Shown one piece after another: positions 17,721 through 25,911 of a stretch of 64,000 nucleotides of DNA; the first letter of the stretch is position 1, and the number at the start of each line of letters is the position of its first letter. The notes under the pieces are model-generated. The model saw only the letters and a program-made list of their open reading frames with translations, made no database searches and had not been told where the DNA came from. The stretch is taken from positions 75,882 to 139,881 of the forward strand of contig NZ_SGIU01000002.1 of assembly GCF_004296335.1 (NCBI RefSeq), read 5' to 3'. This stretch comes from Flagellimonas allohymeniacidonis (GTDB lineage Bacteria > Bacteroidota > Bacteroidia > Flavobacteriales > Flavobacteriaceae). The translations under genes and the position numbers were made by a program.

Positions 17721-18815
17721 ATGAAAGTAAAGGATATCGCCCGAATTTTAGAAGAACTTGCCCCATTGGCCCATGCCGAGGATTTTGACAATACAGGTCT
17801 TTTAGTTGGTGACCCCCATACGACTGTAACCGGGGTTTTGGTGACATTGGACACTTTGGAGAATGTTATCGATGAAGCTATTCGGAAAGAGTGTAATCTG
17901 GTAATAAGCTTTCATCCCATTATTTTTAAAGGCCTTAAGAAGCTTACAGGCTCCACCTATGTTGAACGGGTAGTAATGAAGGCTATATCCAATGGTATTT
18001 CCATATACAGTATGCATACCGCTTTGGATAACAGTCCTCTGGGAGTTAATGCCAAAATATGTGAAGTACTGGGCATTCAAAATCCAACGATTTTGATTCC
18101 AAAAAAGAGGACCCTCAAAAAGTTGACCACCTATGTCCCCAAAGATCAAGCCAATGCTCTAAAAGAAGTGCTCTTCAACGCTGGAGCTGGGGCCATTGGG
18201 AAATATGACCATTGTAGTTTTACCACCGAGGGCATAGGTAGCTTCAAGGCTACTGAGGGAGCCAATCCCACCGTGGGAGCCATTGGCCAAACCCACTATG
18301 AGGATGAAGCCCAAATCAATGTTGTCTTCTCCTTTGAAAAGGAGAAGAACATTTTACAGGCTTTGTTCAAAAATCACCCTTATGAGGAGGTTGCCTATGA
18401 GATTTTTACCCTGGATAACCAAAATCAGGATATTGGTATGGGAATGCTAGGCAGTCTCCCGAAAGAAATGGAGGAAAAGGCTTTCCTGGAGCTGGTGAAA
18501 CAAAAAATGGGCACACCAACTATCCGACACTCTGAATTTCAGGGCAAAACGGTTAAAAAAGTGGCCGTACTTGGAGGAAGTGGTGCGTTCGCCATTTCAG
18601 CTGCAAAGCGGGCCAAAGCGGATGTATTCTTAACCGCAGACCTAAAATACCATGATTTCTTTCAAGCAGAAAAAGAATTGCTTCTTGCGGATATTGGACA
18701 CTTTGAATCTGAGCAGTTTACAAAAGACCTATTGGTTGACCATCTTAGAAAAAAAATTACTAATTTTGCAGTCGCGTTATCGGAAAGTATAACGAATCCC
18801 ATCAAGTATTTATAA
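17721..18815 (+). CDS. Nif3-like dinuclear metal centre protein
   Basis: A 364-aa protein of the Nif3/YqfO family, a toroidal hexamer with a two-metal site. The metal motifs are ISFHPIIFKGLKK near residue 60, YSMHTALDNS near residue 98 and, at the C-terminus, ADLKYHDFFQAE and DIGHFESEQF. The middle PII-like/CutA-like insertion is present (about residues 130-240), giving the long form seen in Firmicutes and Bacteroidota. The biochemical role is unsettled, and GTP cyclohydrolase activity has been suggested for relatives. The start is ATG 17721. A TATCTTTA box lies 20 nt upstream. It is 6 nt before the next gene, with which it forms an operon common in Bacteroidota. Confidence 0.92.
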   Translation: MKVKDIARILEELAPLAHAEDFDNTGLLVGDPHTTVTGVLVTLDTLENVIDEAIRKECNLVISFHPIIFKGLKKLTGSTYVERVVMKAISNGISIYSMHTALDNSPLGVNAKICEVLGIQNPTILIPKKRTLKKLTTYVPKDQANALKEVLFNAGAGAIGKYDHCSFTTEGIGSFKATEGANPTVGAIGQTHYEDEAQINVVFSFEKEKNILQALFKNHPYEEVAYEIFTLDNQNQDIGMGMLGSLPKEMEEKAFLELVKQKMGTPTIRHSEFQGKTVKKVAVLGGSGAFAISAAKRAKADVFLTADLKYHDFFQAEKELLLADIGHFESEQFTKDLLVDHLRKKITNFAVALSESITNPIKYL

Positions 18816-18821
18816 AAATTT

Positions 18822-19604
18822 ATGGCGACGAAAAACGACAGCATTACCGTTGAGGAAAAGTTAAGAGCACTATACGATTTACAACTTATTGATTCCCGGG
18901 TTGATGAAATAAGAAATGTAAGGGGCGAACTCCCTTTGGAGGTTCAAGATTTGGAGGATGAAGTGTTGGGTCTTAAAACTCGTATGGATAAGTTAAAGAC
19001 TGATGTAGAAACCATAAATTTTGAAATTGCCGCCAAGAAAAACCTTATTGAAGAGTCCAAAGGGCTCATCAAAAAATATTCTGAGCAGCAAAAGAATGTA
19101 CGCAACAGCCGCGAATTTAATTCCTTGAGCAAGGAAGTTGAGTTTCAAGAGCTCGAAATACAACTTGCTGAAAAGAACATCAAGGAGTTCAAAGCGCAAA
19201 TCGACCAGAAAAAAGAGGTCGTTGCTGACACCAAGGAAAAACTTTCTGAGCGAGAAAATCACCTTAAACACAAAAAAGGTGAGCTTGATGCCATTTTGGC
19301 TGAAACCGAAAAGGAAGAAAAAGCGCTTCTCAAAAAATCAGAGGAGTTTGAAGAGAAAATTGAGGAAAGACTAATCCATGCTTACAAGCGGATTCGCAAC
19401 AACGTAAAAAATGGTTTGGCCGTTGTTCCTGTTGAAAGAGGAGCTTCTGGAGGATCCTTCTTTACTATTCCACCTCAGGTTCAGGCAGAAATTGCATCCA
19501 GAAAAAAAATTATCACTGACGAACATAGTGGAAGAATTTTGGTAGACCCCATGCTTGCCGAAGAAGAGCAAGAAAAAATGCAAGGGCTTTTCTCCAAAAT
19601 CTAA
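18822..19604 (+). CDS. Coiled-coil protein of the C4-type zinc-ribbon family, zinc ribbon degenerate
   Basis: A 260-aa protein. Residues 10-185 are a long antiparallel coiled coil rich in Lys and Glu. The C-terminal domain (GGSFFTIPPQVQAEIASR, then ITDEHSGRILVDP) aligns with the CT398/zf-RING_7 zinc ribbon, but no cysteines remain: the usual CxxC pairs are replaced by residues such as Gly-Ser and Glu-His-Ser. I recall the same loss in other Flavobacteriia. The family often neighbours Nif3-like genes, as here. Proposed roles include tethering and RNA- or flagellum-related scaffolding. Function here is unknown. Confidence 0.85.
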   Translation: MATKNDSITVEEKLRALYDLQLIDSRVDEIRNVRGELPLEVQDLEDEVLGLKTRMDKLKTDVETINFEIAAKKNLIEESKGLIKKYSEQQKNVRNSREFNSLSKEVEFQELEIQLAEKNIKEFKAQIDQKKEVVADTKEKLSERENHLKHKKGELDAILAETEKEEKALLKKSEEFEEKIEERLIHAYKRIRNNVKNGLAVVPVERGASGGSFFTIPPQVQAEIASRKKIITDEHSGRILVDPMLAEEEQEKMQGLFSKI

Positions 19605-19626
19605 CGAATTCAGTTACTCATACCGC

Positions 19627-19653
19627 AAGCCACCCTTAAGAGGTGGCTTTTTT
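19627..19653 (+). terminator. Intrinsic terminator
   Basis: AAGCCACC (19627-19634), a 7-nt loop, GGTGGCTT (19642-19649), then a T-run. It ends the Nif3/coiled-coil operon just before the DUF4174 gene. Confidence 0.85.
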
Positions 19654-19667
19654 ATTTTCTTTGTAAC

Positions 19668-20057
19668 ATGAAAAGGTTTCCAGTTTTGATGATTTTCATG
19701 TTTATGCTTACATCCCATGCACAAGAAGGGATGCTCAAATACCGATGGAAAAAGAGGTTGGTCGTTTTGGTCAGTAAGGACTTTAATGACTCAATACCCA
19801 AAGTGCAGCTTGACTTGTTAGATCAAGAAAAGGAAAGAATGAAGGACCGGGACATGCTTGTTTTGAGAACAAGCGCAAAATCAGAAGCACTCGGCGAATT
19901 TAGCATTTCGAACAATTTCGAAGGTGTCCTTTTGATTGGTAAGGACGGAGGCATAAAAGCCCGTTATCCCTTTATCGTAGAACCGTCTAAACTGTTTGAA
20001 ATTGTGGATGGTATGCCAATGCGGAAAGCGGAAATGCGAAGAAAAAAGGGCAATTAA
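19668..20057 (+). CDS. DUF4174 domain secreted protein
   Basis: A 129-aa protein with a signal peptide (MKRFPVLMIFMFMLTSHAQ). One DUF4174 domain follows: YRWKKRLVVLVSKDF, then ERMKDRDMLVL, then LLIGKDGGIKARYP and IDxMPMR-type end DGMPMRKAEMRR. The fold is thought to be thioredoxin-like without catalytic cysteines. Function is unknown. The start is ATG 19668, right after a terminator. The 3' end overlaps the convergent kmo stop by 4 nt. Confidence 0.85.
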   Translation: MKRFPVLMIFMFMLTSHAQEGMLKYRWKKRLVVLVSKDFNDSIPKVQLDLLDQEKERMKDRDMLVLRTSAKSEALGEFSISNNFEGVLLIGKDGGIKARYPFIVEPSKLFEIVDGMPMRKAEMRRKKGN

Positions 20058-21400
20058 CGAGATAACAATTGTACCATTTTTTGCTCCACTACTTCTGAAT
20101 CCCAAATGGTCTCAATATTGGGTAGTCGCATTACCTCTTGCATTATGGCTTCCTGTTTGTCACCAATGGCCAAAGCTTCTGCATACGGCCTTTCTGAAAA
20201 TGTTACCCGGCTGTACACCGGAACCCACTTCTCTGGATGTCGCTCTGCAAATCTTTTTTCAATCTTTTTTTGAAGGAGAAACATGGGGTCGGCCGTTTTG
20301 CTGCTCATTTCCATAAAATTCCGGTAGCTCAACTCGGCAATGGCATCTGCATTAGGTTTACGCTGTATTTGGTAGGCTTCAAAAATAGCTTCCCAATCAT
20401 CCCCGTTCGATTCAATCAATTGGTCCAGTGCGTAAATGTCTTCAAAGCCCGCATTCATACCTTGACCGTAAAAGGGAACAATGGCGTGTGCAGAGTCCCC
20501 AACCAAGGCAACTTTGTTCCAATAGGTCCATGGGTAACACTTCATGGTCACCATGGCACTGGTCGGGTTTTTAAAAAAATCCTCGGTTAAATTTTCGATT
20601 TCCTTGCGTACATTGGGGAAATACGACTTGAAAAATGCTTTTGCCTCTTTTTCCGTAGTGATATTTTCAAAGGAAACCTCTCCTTCAAAAGGCATAAAAA
20701 GGGTGCAGGTAAAACTTCCATCCAAATTGGGCATGGCAATCAGCATGAATTGTCCGCGAGGCCAAATGTGAAAAGAGTTTTTGTCAAGTTTATGCCTTCC
20801 ATCCACATTTGCGGGAATGGTCAGCTCCTTATAGCCAACATTGATAAAATGCTGGGAATAGTTGAACCTACTGCGCCTTTGCATTTTATGGCGAACTCGG
20901 GAAAAGGCACCGTCACAACCAAAAATGAGGTCAAATTGATATTCTTTCCATTCACTTTTTTCAGTTTCCCCAGTGTAGACCTTAGTTTCGGGTAAATCAA
21001 CATCCCAGACCTTTTCATTAAACCGGAATACCGCTCCAGCCTCCTCTGCCAAATCAATCATTTTTCGATTCAAAACTCCACGGGAAATGGACCAAATGGC
21101 TTCTCCTTCCTTACCGTAATTTTGGAAGTACACAGGTTTATCATTCACATGCATGGCCCTCTTTTCCAATGGAATGGCAATTTTCTTGATTTCATCCTCC
21201 AAACCCACTCTCCGGAGAGCCTTCCAGCCCCTATTGCTCATGGCCAGATTAATGGAACGGCCCGAAAACTGAACCGTTCTGATATCTGGTCTGCGATCAA
21301 AAATTGTAACCGCATGTCCCCGTTTTTTTAAATAAATGGCTAAAAGTGAACCCACCAATCCCGAACCGATGATGGCAATATTTTTTGCAGTTTGCGCCAT
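20054..21400 (-). CDS. kmo: Kynurenine 3-monooxygenase
   Basis: A 448-aa FAD-dependent aromatic hydroxylase. It converts L-kynurenine to 3-hydroxykynurenine with NADPH and O2. The FAD motif GSGLVGSLLAIYLKKRGH is at the N-terminus, and LIFGCDGAFSRVR is the DG motif. GDSAHAIVPFYGQGMNAGFE is the diagnostic GD motif of KMO. The ATG at 21400 fits the family start better than an upstream TTG at 21418. The partner kynureninase is about 9 kb away at 30480-31757, so the pathway genes are dispersed rather than in one operon. Confidence 0.93.
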   Translation of the reverse strand: MAQTAKNIAIIGSGLVGSLLAIYLKKRGHAVTIFDRRPDIRTVQFSGRSINLAMSNRGWKALRRVGLEDEIKKIAIPLEKRAMHVNDKPVYFQNYGKEGEAIWSISRGVLNRKMIDLAEEAGAVFRFNEKVWDVDLPETKVYTGETEKSEWKEYQFDLIFGCDGAFSRVRHKMQRRSRFNYSQHFINVGYKELTIPANVDGRHKLDKNSFHIWPRGQFMLIAMPNLDGSFTCTLFMPFEGEVSFENITTEKEAKAFFKSYFPNVRKEIENLTEDFFKNPTSAMVTMKCYPWTYWNKVALVGDSAHAIVPFYGQGMNAGFEDIYALDQLIESNGDDWEAIFEAYQIQRKPNADAIAELSYRNFMEMSSKTADPMFLLQKKIEKRFAERHPEKWVPVYSRVTFSERPYAEALAIGDKQEAIMQEVMRLPNIETIWDSEVVEQKMVQLLSR

Positions 21401-21496
21401 GAAATGACTTGAGGTCAATTTGTTGTTGAGAAGCTAAAATAAACAATTAAACCCTGAACAAAGTTTTTCCAACAATCCTTATACACTAAGAATTTA

Positions 21497-21534
21497 ATTT
21501 TGTTTATCTTTTATGTAAATTTGTTAAACAAAAT
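21497..21534. promoter_or_regulatory. Inverted-repeat operator candidate upstream of the photorepair operon
   Basis: ATTTTGTTTA (21497-21506) and TAAACAAAAT (21525-21534) form a perfect 10-nt inverted repeat ending directly before the ATG at 21535. Within it lies a second palindrome, TTTGTT-A-AACAAA (21520-21532). The half-site TTTGTT also occurs at 21499, exactly 21 bp (two helical turns) before its second copy. This layout fits binding of a dimeric regulator over the transcription or translation start. Confidence 0.55.
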
Positions 21535-22188
21535 ATGAATTACTTCTCCCAACACTCTTTAGAGCACCTGCCATCACGTCAACGGGCCAATCTTATCAAC
21601 ACCATTACGGGATATAAATCGGCCAATCTCATAGCTACACGTACTCCTCAAGGGACCACCAACCTTGCTATTTTTAACTCTGTAATACATTTGGGAAGTA
21701 ATCCGGCCCTTCTCGGTTTTGTACTTCGCCCCTTAACGATTAGGCGCCATACCTATGACAACCTGAAGGCGACCTCGTGCTTCACGGTTAATGCCATCAC
21801 TCAGGAAATGTATCGTGAGGCCCATCATACTTCAGCCAAATATCCCGAAAACGAATCGGAATTTTCCATGACTTCATTTACGGAAAGCTATAAAGATGGT
21901 TTTGAAGCACCCTACGTTCAGCAAAGCCCTATTCAAATAGGGTGTCGCTATGTAAACGAATATGAAATCAAAGAAAACGGTTGCATTCTAATGGTGGGTG
22001 CCGTTGAGCATATATACGTGGTCCCAGGACTTTTGCATGAGGACCATTGGGCTCAATTGGATAGAGCGAAAATAATGTCCGTCGTCGGGATAGACGGATA
22101 TGCTTTACCCGAGCTCGAAGACCGTTTGGCCTATGCTCGACCCAATCTGACACAAAAATCCATTCTCGATGGCCCACAAGAAGGTTAA
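21535..22188 (+). CDS. Flavin reductase-like (flavoredoxin-type) FMN-binding protein
   Basis: A 217-aa split-barrel flavin-binding protein. Around residue 30, NLIATRTPQGTTNLAIFNSV is the FMN-binding start. LGFVLRPLTIRRHTYDNL and TSCFTVNAITQEMYREAHHTS are typical of the bacterial flavoredoxin-like group. It is first in an operon with a DUF2256 protein and two photolyase-family genes, an arrangement I recall in other Bacteroidota. It might supply reduced flavin or act on an electron-transfer partner of the photolyases (inference). Confidence 0.85.
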   Translation: MNYFSQHSLEHLPSRQRANLINTITGYKSANLIATRTPQGTTNLAIFNSVIHLGSNPALLGFVLRPLTIRRHTYDNLKATSCFTVNAITQEMYREAHHTSAKYPENESEFSMTSFTESYKDGFEAPYVQQSPIQIGCRYVNEYEIKENGCILMVGAVEHIYVVPGLLHEDHWAQLDRAKIMSVVGIDGYALPELEDRLAYARPNLTQKSILDGPQEG

Positions 22189-22312
22189 TCTACCCACCAA
22201 AATATGTGCAATCTGCGAGAAGCCATTTGTGTGGCGCAAAAAATGGAAACGCAACTGGGAAGAAGTAAAACATTGTAGTGAACGCTGTAGAAAATCAAAA
22301 CAACATGCATAA
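22169..22312 (+). CDS. DUF2256 small zinc-finger-like protein (47 aa)
   Basis: A 47-codon gene in its own frame: MAHKKVNLPTKICAICEKPF, then WRKKWKRNW, then CSERCRKSK. The four cysteines in a CxxC...CxxxC pattern, with basic and tryptophan-rich residues between them, are the DUF2256 signature and suggest a small zinc-binding protein. It overlaps the end of the flavin reductase gene by 20 nt and the start of the CRY-DASH gene by 8 nt, so it is embedded in the photorepair operon. DUF2256 genes are regularly found beside cryptochrome/photolyase genes. No function is known. Confidence 0.9.
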   Translation: MAHKKVNLPTKICAICEKPFVWRKKWKRNWEEVKHCSERCRKSKQHA

Positions 22313-23603
22313 CAGTCTAGTCTGGTTCAGAAATGATTTAAGAGTAGCTGACAACAACAGTCTTTCGGAAGCTTTAAAAGCAGATAAGGTAATTGCCGTT
22401 TATTTTTTCGACCCAAGGCAGTATGCCATGGATGCCTTCGGTTTCAAAAAAATGGAAAGGTTTAGGGCAAAGTTCTTGCTGGAAACCGTCGCCCAACTGC
22501 AAGAAAATCTCAAAAAACTGAACATCACCCTACTTACTTATCATGCCAAACCTGAGGACATCCTCCCTAATTTAATTGAAAAGCATCGTATAGGCAGTCT
22601 GTATTTGCAAAAAGAATGGACCAGCGAGGAAACCAAGGTCTTGAATTTGGTCAAAGGTCGACTTCACCGAAATATTTCCATTGTTGAAACCTATGACCAG
22701 TTTTTGTTCCATCCTTTGGATATTCCATATGCCTCCTTTCAGGCAATACCAAATGTGTTCACGCAATTCAGGAAAAAGTGTGAAAAAATGGTCGTTGTAC
22801 GCCCCAGCCTTCCAGAACCTACGGCAAAACCAATAGAAAATCAAATTGAGAATCCTACATGTCTTCCCACATTAGCCGAGTTGGGCCTTCAAACTTTTGT
22901 AACTGACCCCCGAAGCGCCTTTCCCTTCAAAGGAGGCGAAAATGAGGCGTTGAACCGACTTCAAAACTACTTTTGGGAAACCAAAAAGCTGGCGTATTAC
23001 AAAAAAACACGCAACGGACTTGTGGGTACGGACTACAGTTCCAAATTCTCACCTTGGTTGGCCAATGGCAGTATTTCCGCACGCACAGTTTATTGGGAGG
23101 TAAACCGTTTTGAAAAGGAAATCAAGAAAAATCAAGATACCTACTGGTTAATTTTTGAGCTTATATGGCGGGATTACTTCAAGTACGTTTCCATGAAATA
23201 TGGAAATCAAATTTTCAAAATAGGTGGAATCTTAAATAAAGAATATGCATGGGGCCAAGATGAAAAACTGCTAAACCCATGGATTAATGGCAACACCTCG
23301 GAAGCTTTTGTCAATGCCAACATGATAGAGCTTAGGGAAACCGGCTGGATGAGCAATCGGGGACGTCAAAATGTGGCCAGCTATTGGGCCAAGGAGCTTG
23401 AACAGGATTGGCGCATCGGTGCTGCCTATTTTGAATCCATGCTCATTGATTATGACGTTCACAGTAATTGGGGCAATTGGATGTACAATAGTGGGGTGGG
23501 CAACGACCCCAGAGACCGGAAGTTCAACATTAAACGGCAAGCGGATATGTATGACGCCAACAGCAAGTTCCAAAACCTTTGGTTGCAAGAAACACTTTTT
23601 TAA
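22305..23603 (+). CDS. Cryptochrome DASH
   Basis: A 432-aa photolyase/cryptochrome family protein. I chose ATG 22305 because the protein should begin just before LVWFRNDLRVADN; an upstream GTG at 22278 is less likely. The N-terminal photolyase domain is followed by the helical FAD domain with LIFELIWRDYFKYVSMKYG. The DASH hallmarks are present: WMSNRGRQNVASYWAKEL and DVHSNWGNWMYNSGVGNDPR. Known DASH proteins repair cyclobutane pyrimidine dimers in single-stranded or looped DNA and bind MTHF and FAD. The gene is coupled to the DUF2256 gene by an 8-nt overlap and lies 3 nt before the next photolyase gene. Confidence 0.93.
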   Translation: MHNSLVWFRNDLRVADNNSLSEALKADKVIAVYFFDPRQYAMDAFGFKKMERFRAKFLLETVAQLQENLKKLNITLLTYHAKPEDILPNLIEKHRIGSLYLQKEWTSEETKVLNLVKGRLHRNISIVETYDQFLFHPLDIPYASFQAIPNVFTQFRKKCEKMVVVRPSLPEPTAKPIENQIENPTCLPTLAELGLQTFVTDPRSAFPFKGGENEALNRLQNYFWETKKLAYYKKTRNGLVGTDYSSKFSPWLANGSISARTVYWEVNRFEKEIKKNQDTYWLIFELIWRDYFKYVSMKYGNQIFKIGGILNKEYAWGQDEKLLNPWINGNTSEAFVNANMIELRETGWMSNRGRQNVASYWAKELEQDWRIGAAYFESMLIDYDVHSNWGNWMYNSGVGNDPRDRKFNIKRQADMYDANSKFQNLWLQETLF

Positions 23604-23606
23604 AAA

Positions 23607-25139
23607 ATGAAAACACTGCGACTAGTTTTAGGGGACCAATTGAATTTGCACCATAGTTGGTATGCCCATACAGATGATGCCGTAATCTATGTGATGGCAG
23701 AAATGCGCCAAGAAACAGATTACGTGAAGCATCATGTTCAAAAGGTAGTAGGGTTTTTTCTTGCCATGCGGAATTTTGCGCAATCACTTCGGGAAAAAGG
23801 ACATCAGGTAATCTATTTTGAAATAGGTGATTCTGAAAATCCACAAGATTTAAATCGAATCGTTAAGAATCTAATTTCCAAACATGCTATAGAAAAATTC
23901 GAATACCAACTCCCAGATGAATATCGTTTAGATGGACAGTTATCCAACATATGTGGTTCCTTAGATATTTCCTCTGAAGCGTTTGACACGGAACATTTTT
24001 ACACAGGTCGATATGAATTGAGGGATTTCTTCCAAGGCAAAAAGCAGCTCATCATGGAAAATTTTTATCGCATGATGCGCAAAAAGCATGACATCATGAT
24101 GGTAAACGGGCAACCGGATGGCGGTAAATGGAATTTTGACCAAAGCAACCGTAAAAAATGGAAGGGCGATCCTGCCATTCCAAAGGAATTGAACTTAAAA
24201 AAGGAAGTAACTAATATCCTTGAAAAAATAAAAGACGCAGGGGTAACTACATTTGGGAACATTGACCCCAAAACTTTTAATTGGCCTGTTACTGAAGAAG
24301 AGTGCAAAAAGCTATTGGAGTATTTCTGTGAAAAGCTTCTTGTACATTTTGGTGATTATCAAGATGCGTTTCACACGGATGAAAAGTTCTTGTTCCACTC
24401 CCGATTGTCCTTTGCGATGAACAGTAAAATGCTATCCCCCAAACAAGTTGTGGACACCGTTTTGGAATATTATTATAAAAACACCTCTGACATCCATATC
24501 TCCCAGGTGGAAGGTTTTGTAAGACAGATTTTAGGATGGCGCGAATATATGAGGGGTATTTACTGGAAAGAAATGCCTGCTTACAAAGAACTCAACGAGC
24601 TTGACAATCAAAACCCTTTACCTGATTTCTTTTGGACAGGGAATACCAAAATGAACTGCCTGAAGCACTCCATATCGCAAAGCTTGGACGAGGCGTACTC
24701 CCATCACATTCAACGATTGATGATTATTGGAAATTATGCTTTGCTCACCCAAATACACCCAGATGAAGTAGATGAATGGTATTTGGGTGTATACATTGAT
24801 GCCATCGAATGGGTGGAAATCACCAATACCCGAGGAATGAGTCAATTTGCGGATGGAGGAATCGTAGCCACAAAACCTTACGTAAGCAGTGCGAACTACA
24901 TCAATAAAATGGGAAACTATTGCCAAGGATGTCACTATAAGCATTCTGAAAAAATCGGGGACACGGCTTGTCCCTTCAATGCATTGTATTGGAACTTCTT
25001 GGATGAGAAAAAATCCTATTTTCAGGATAACCAACGAATGACGATGATGTTGAACCTCCTTAAAAAGAAAAACCCGAAAGAATTATCGGCCTTAAAACAG
25101 CGTGCCAAGGAGATAATAGAACATCCAGAGCAGTTTTAG
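23607..25139 (+). CDS. FeS-cluster bacterial cryptochrome/photolyase (PhrB-like, 6-4 photolyase type)
   Basis: A 510-aa protein of the deoxyribodipyrimidine photolyase-related (FeS-BCP) family. It starts LRLVLGDQLNLHHSW, typical of the group. Four cysteines can ligate a [4Fe-4S] cluster: one in KMNCLKHSI and three in NYCQGCHYKHSE and DTACPFNALYW. RQILGWREYMRGIYW and EWYLGVYIDAIEWVE are FAD-domain motifs, and TRGMSQFADGG is strongly conserved in the family. Characterised members such as Agrobacterium PhrB repair (6-4) photoproducts with a dimethylribityllumazine antenna. Paired with CRY-DASH, it would cover both major UV lesions. A strong terminator follows. Confidence 0.92.
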   Translation: MKTLRLVLGDQLNLHHSWYAHTDDAVIYVMAEMRQETDYVKHHVQKVVGFFLAMRNFAQSLREKGHQVIYFEIGDSENPQDLNRIVKNLISKHAIEKFEYQLPDEYRLDGQLSNICGSLDISSEAFDTEHFYTGRYELRDFFQGKKQLIMENFYRMMRKKHDIMMVNGQPDGGKWNFDQSNRKKWKGDPAIPKELNLKKEVTNILEKIKDAGVTTFGNIDPKTFNWPVTEEECKKLLEYFCEKLLVHFGDYQDAFHTDEKFLFHSRLSFAMNSKMLSPKQVVDTVLEYYYKNTSDIHISQVEGFVRQILGWREYMRGIYWKEMPAYKELNELDNQNPLPDFFWTGNTKMNCLKHSISQSLDEAYSHHIQRLMIIGNYALLTQIHPDEVDEWYLGVYIDAIEWVEITNTRGMSQFADGGIVATKPYVSSANYINKMGNYCQGCHYKHSEKIGDTACPFNALYWNFLDEKKSYFQDNQRMTMMLNLLKKKNPKELSALKQRAKEIIEHPEQF

Positions 25140-25227
25140 CACTTTTTAACATAAAACCTTGAACTTTTGGTACTGTTGTTGCCGTATATATTATGAATAT
25201 TCCGCTTCGGCGTCCATATATATGCAG

Positions 25228-25263
25228 AAAGTCCTTCGTAGTTCATACGAAGGACTTTTTCCC
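25228..25263. terminator. Bidirectional intrinsic terminator
   Basis: A perfect 13-bp stem AAAGTCCTTCGTA / TACGAAGGACTTT (25228-25240 and 25246-25258) with a 5-nt loop, followed by T-rich sequence on the plus strand. It separates the photolyase operon from the convergent clpP-like gene. Confidence 0.9.
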
Positions 25264-25280
25264 TTTTAAAAGAAATTCTT

Positions 25281-25829
25281 CTATTCTAAAATCCCGTCAA
25301 CGATTCCGTATTCAACAGATTCCTCAGCACCCATCCAGTAATCCCTATCAAAATCTTTCATTACCTTTTCATAGGTCTGTCCACAGTTTTCAGCCAAAAT
25401 TTTAGCACCCAAATCTTTGGTCTTGATGATTTCCCTGGCCTGAATCTCAATATTCGAAGCTTGGCCCTGGGCACCACCACTGGGCTGATGAATCATTACT
25501 CGTGCATGGGGCTGGATAAAACGTCTCCCCTTTTCACCTACGGATAACAAAATAGAACCCATAGATGCCGCCAAGCCGGAACAAACGGTTGAAACTGGGC
25601 TTTTGATTTGCTTAATGGTATCATAGATTGCAAATCCGGAAGTAACATAGCCTCCAGGGCTGTTAATGATCAGCTGTATTTCGTCATTGCTTTGAATATC
25701 TAAATACAACAAGCGGTCGATTACATGTTTTGCCGAATCGTCATCCACCATTCCCCATAAAAACACTTTGCGTTCCTCCAATAATTTCTCTTGGACCAAT
25801 TCGTTGACTTTTCCTTTTTTTGAACTCAT
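25281..25829 (-). CDS. ClpP-family serine protease, short paralogue
   Basis: A 182-aa ClpP-like protein from the ATG at 25829. The triad is visible: Ser89 in SGLAASMGSILL, His114 in ARVMIHQPSGGA and Asp163 in DFDRDYWM, with oxyanion loop NSPGGYVTSG at about 57-66. It is shorter at the N-terminus than standard ClpP, starting with a Lys-rich segment instead of the usual IPxVIE-type axial loop. It stands alone without clpX or tig nearby, so it is probably an accessory ClpP (inference). Peptidase activity would need an AAA+ unfoldase partner for protein substrates. Confidence 0.88.
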   Translation of the reverse strand: MSSKKGKVNELVQEKLLEERKVFLWGMVDDDSAKHVIDRLLYLDIQSNDEIQLIINSPGGYVTSGFAIYDTIKQIKSPVSTVCSGLAASMGSILLSVGEKGRRFIQPHARVMIHQPSGGAQGQASNIEIQAREIIKTKDLGAKILAENCGQTYEKVMKDFDRDYWMGAEESVEYGIVDGILE

Positions 25830-25911
25830 TTTTTGTTTGTTGAAAGTTTCAAAATTAATCAAATTCAAAGGATTTATGGGTCATCATCTCCAGTTGTTCG
25901 GTTAAAAACCC

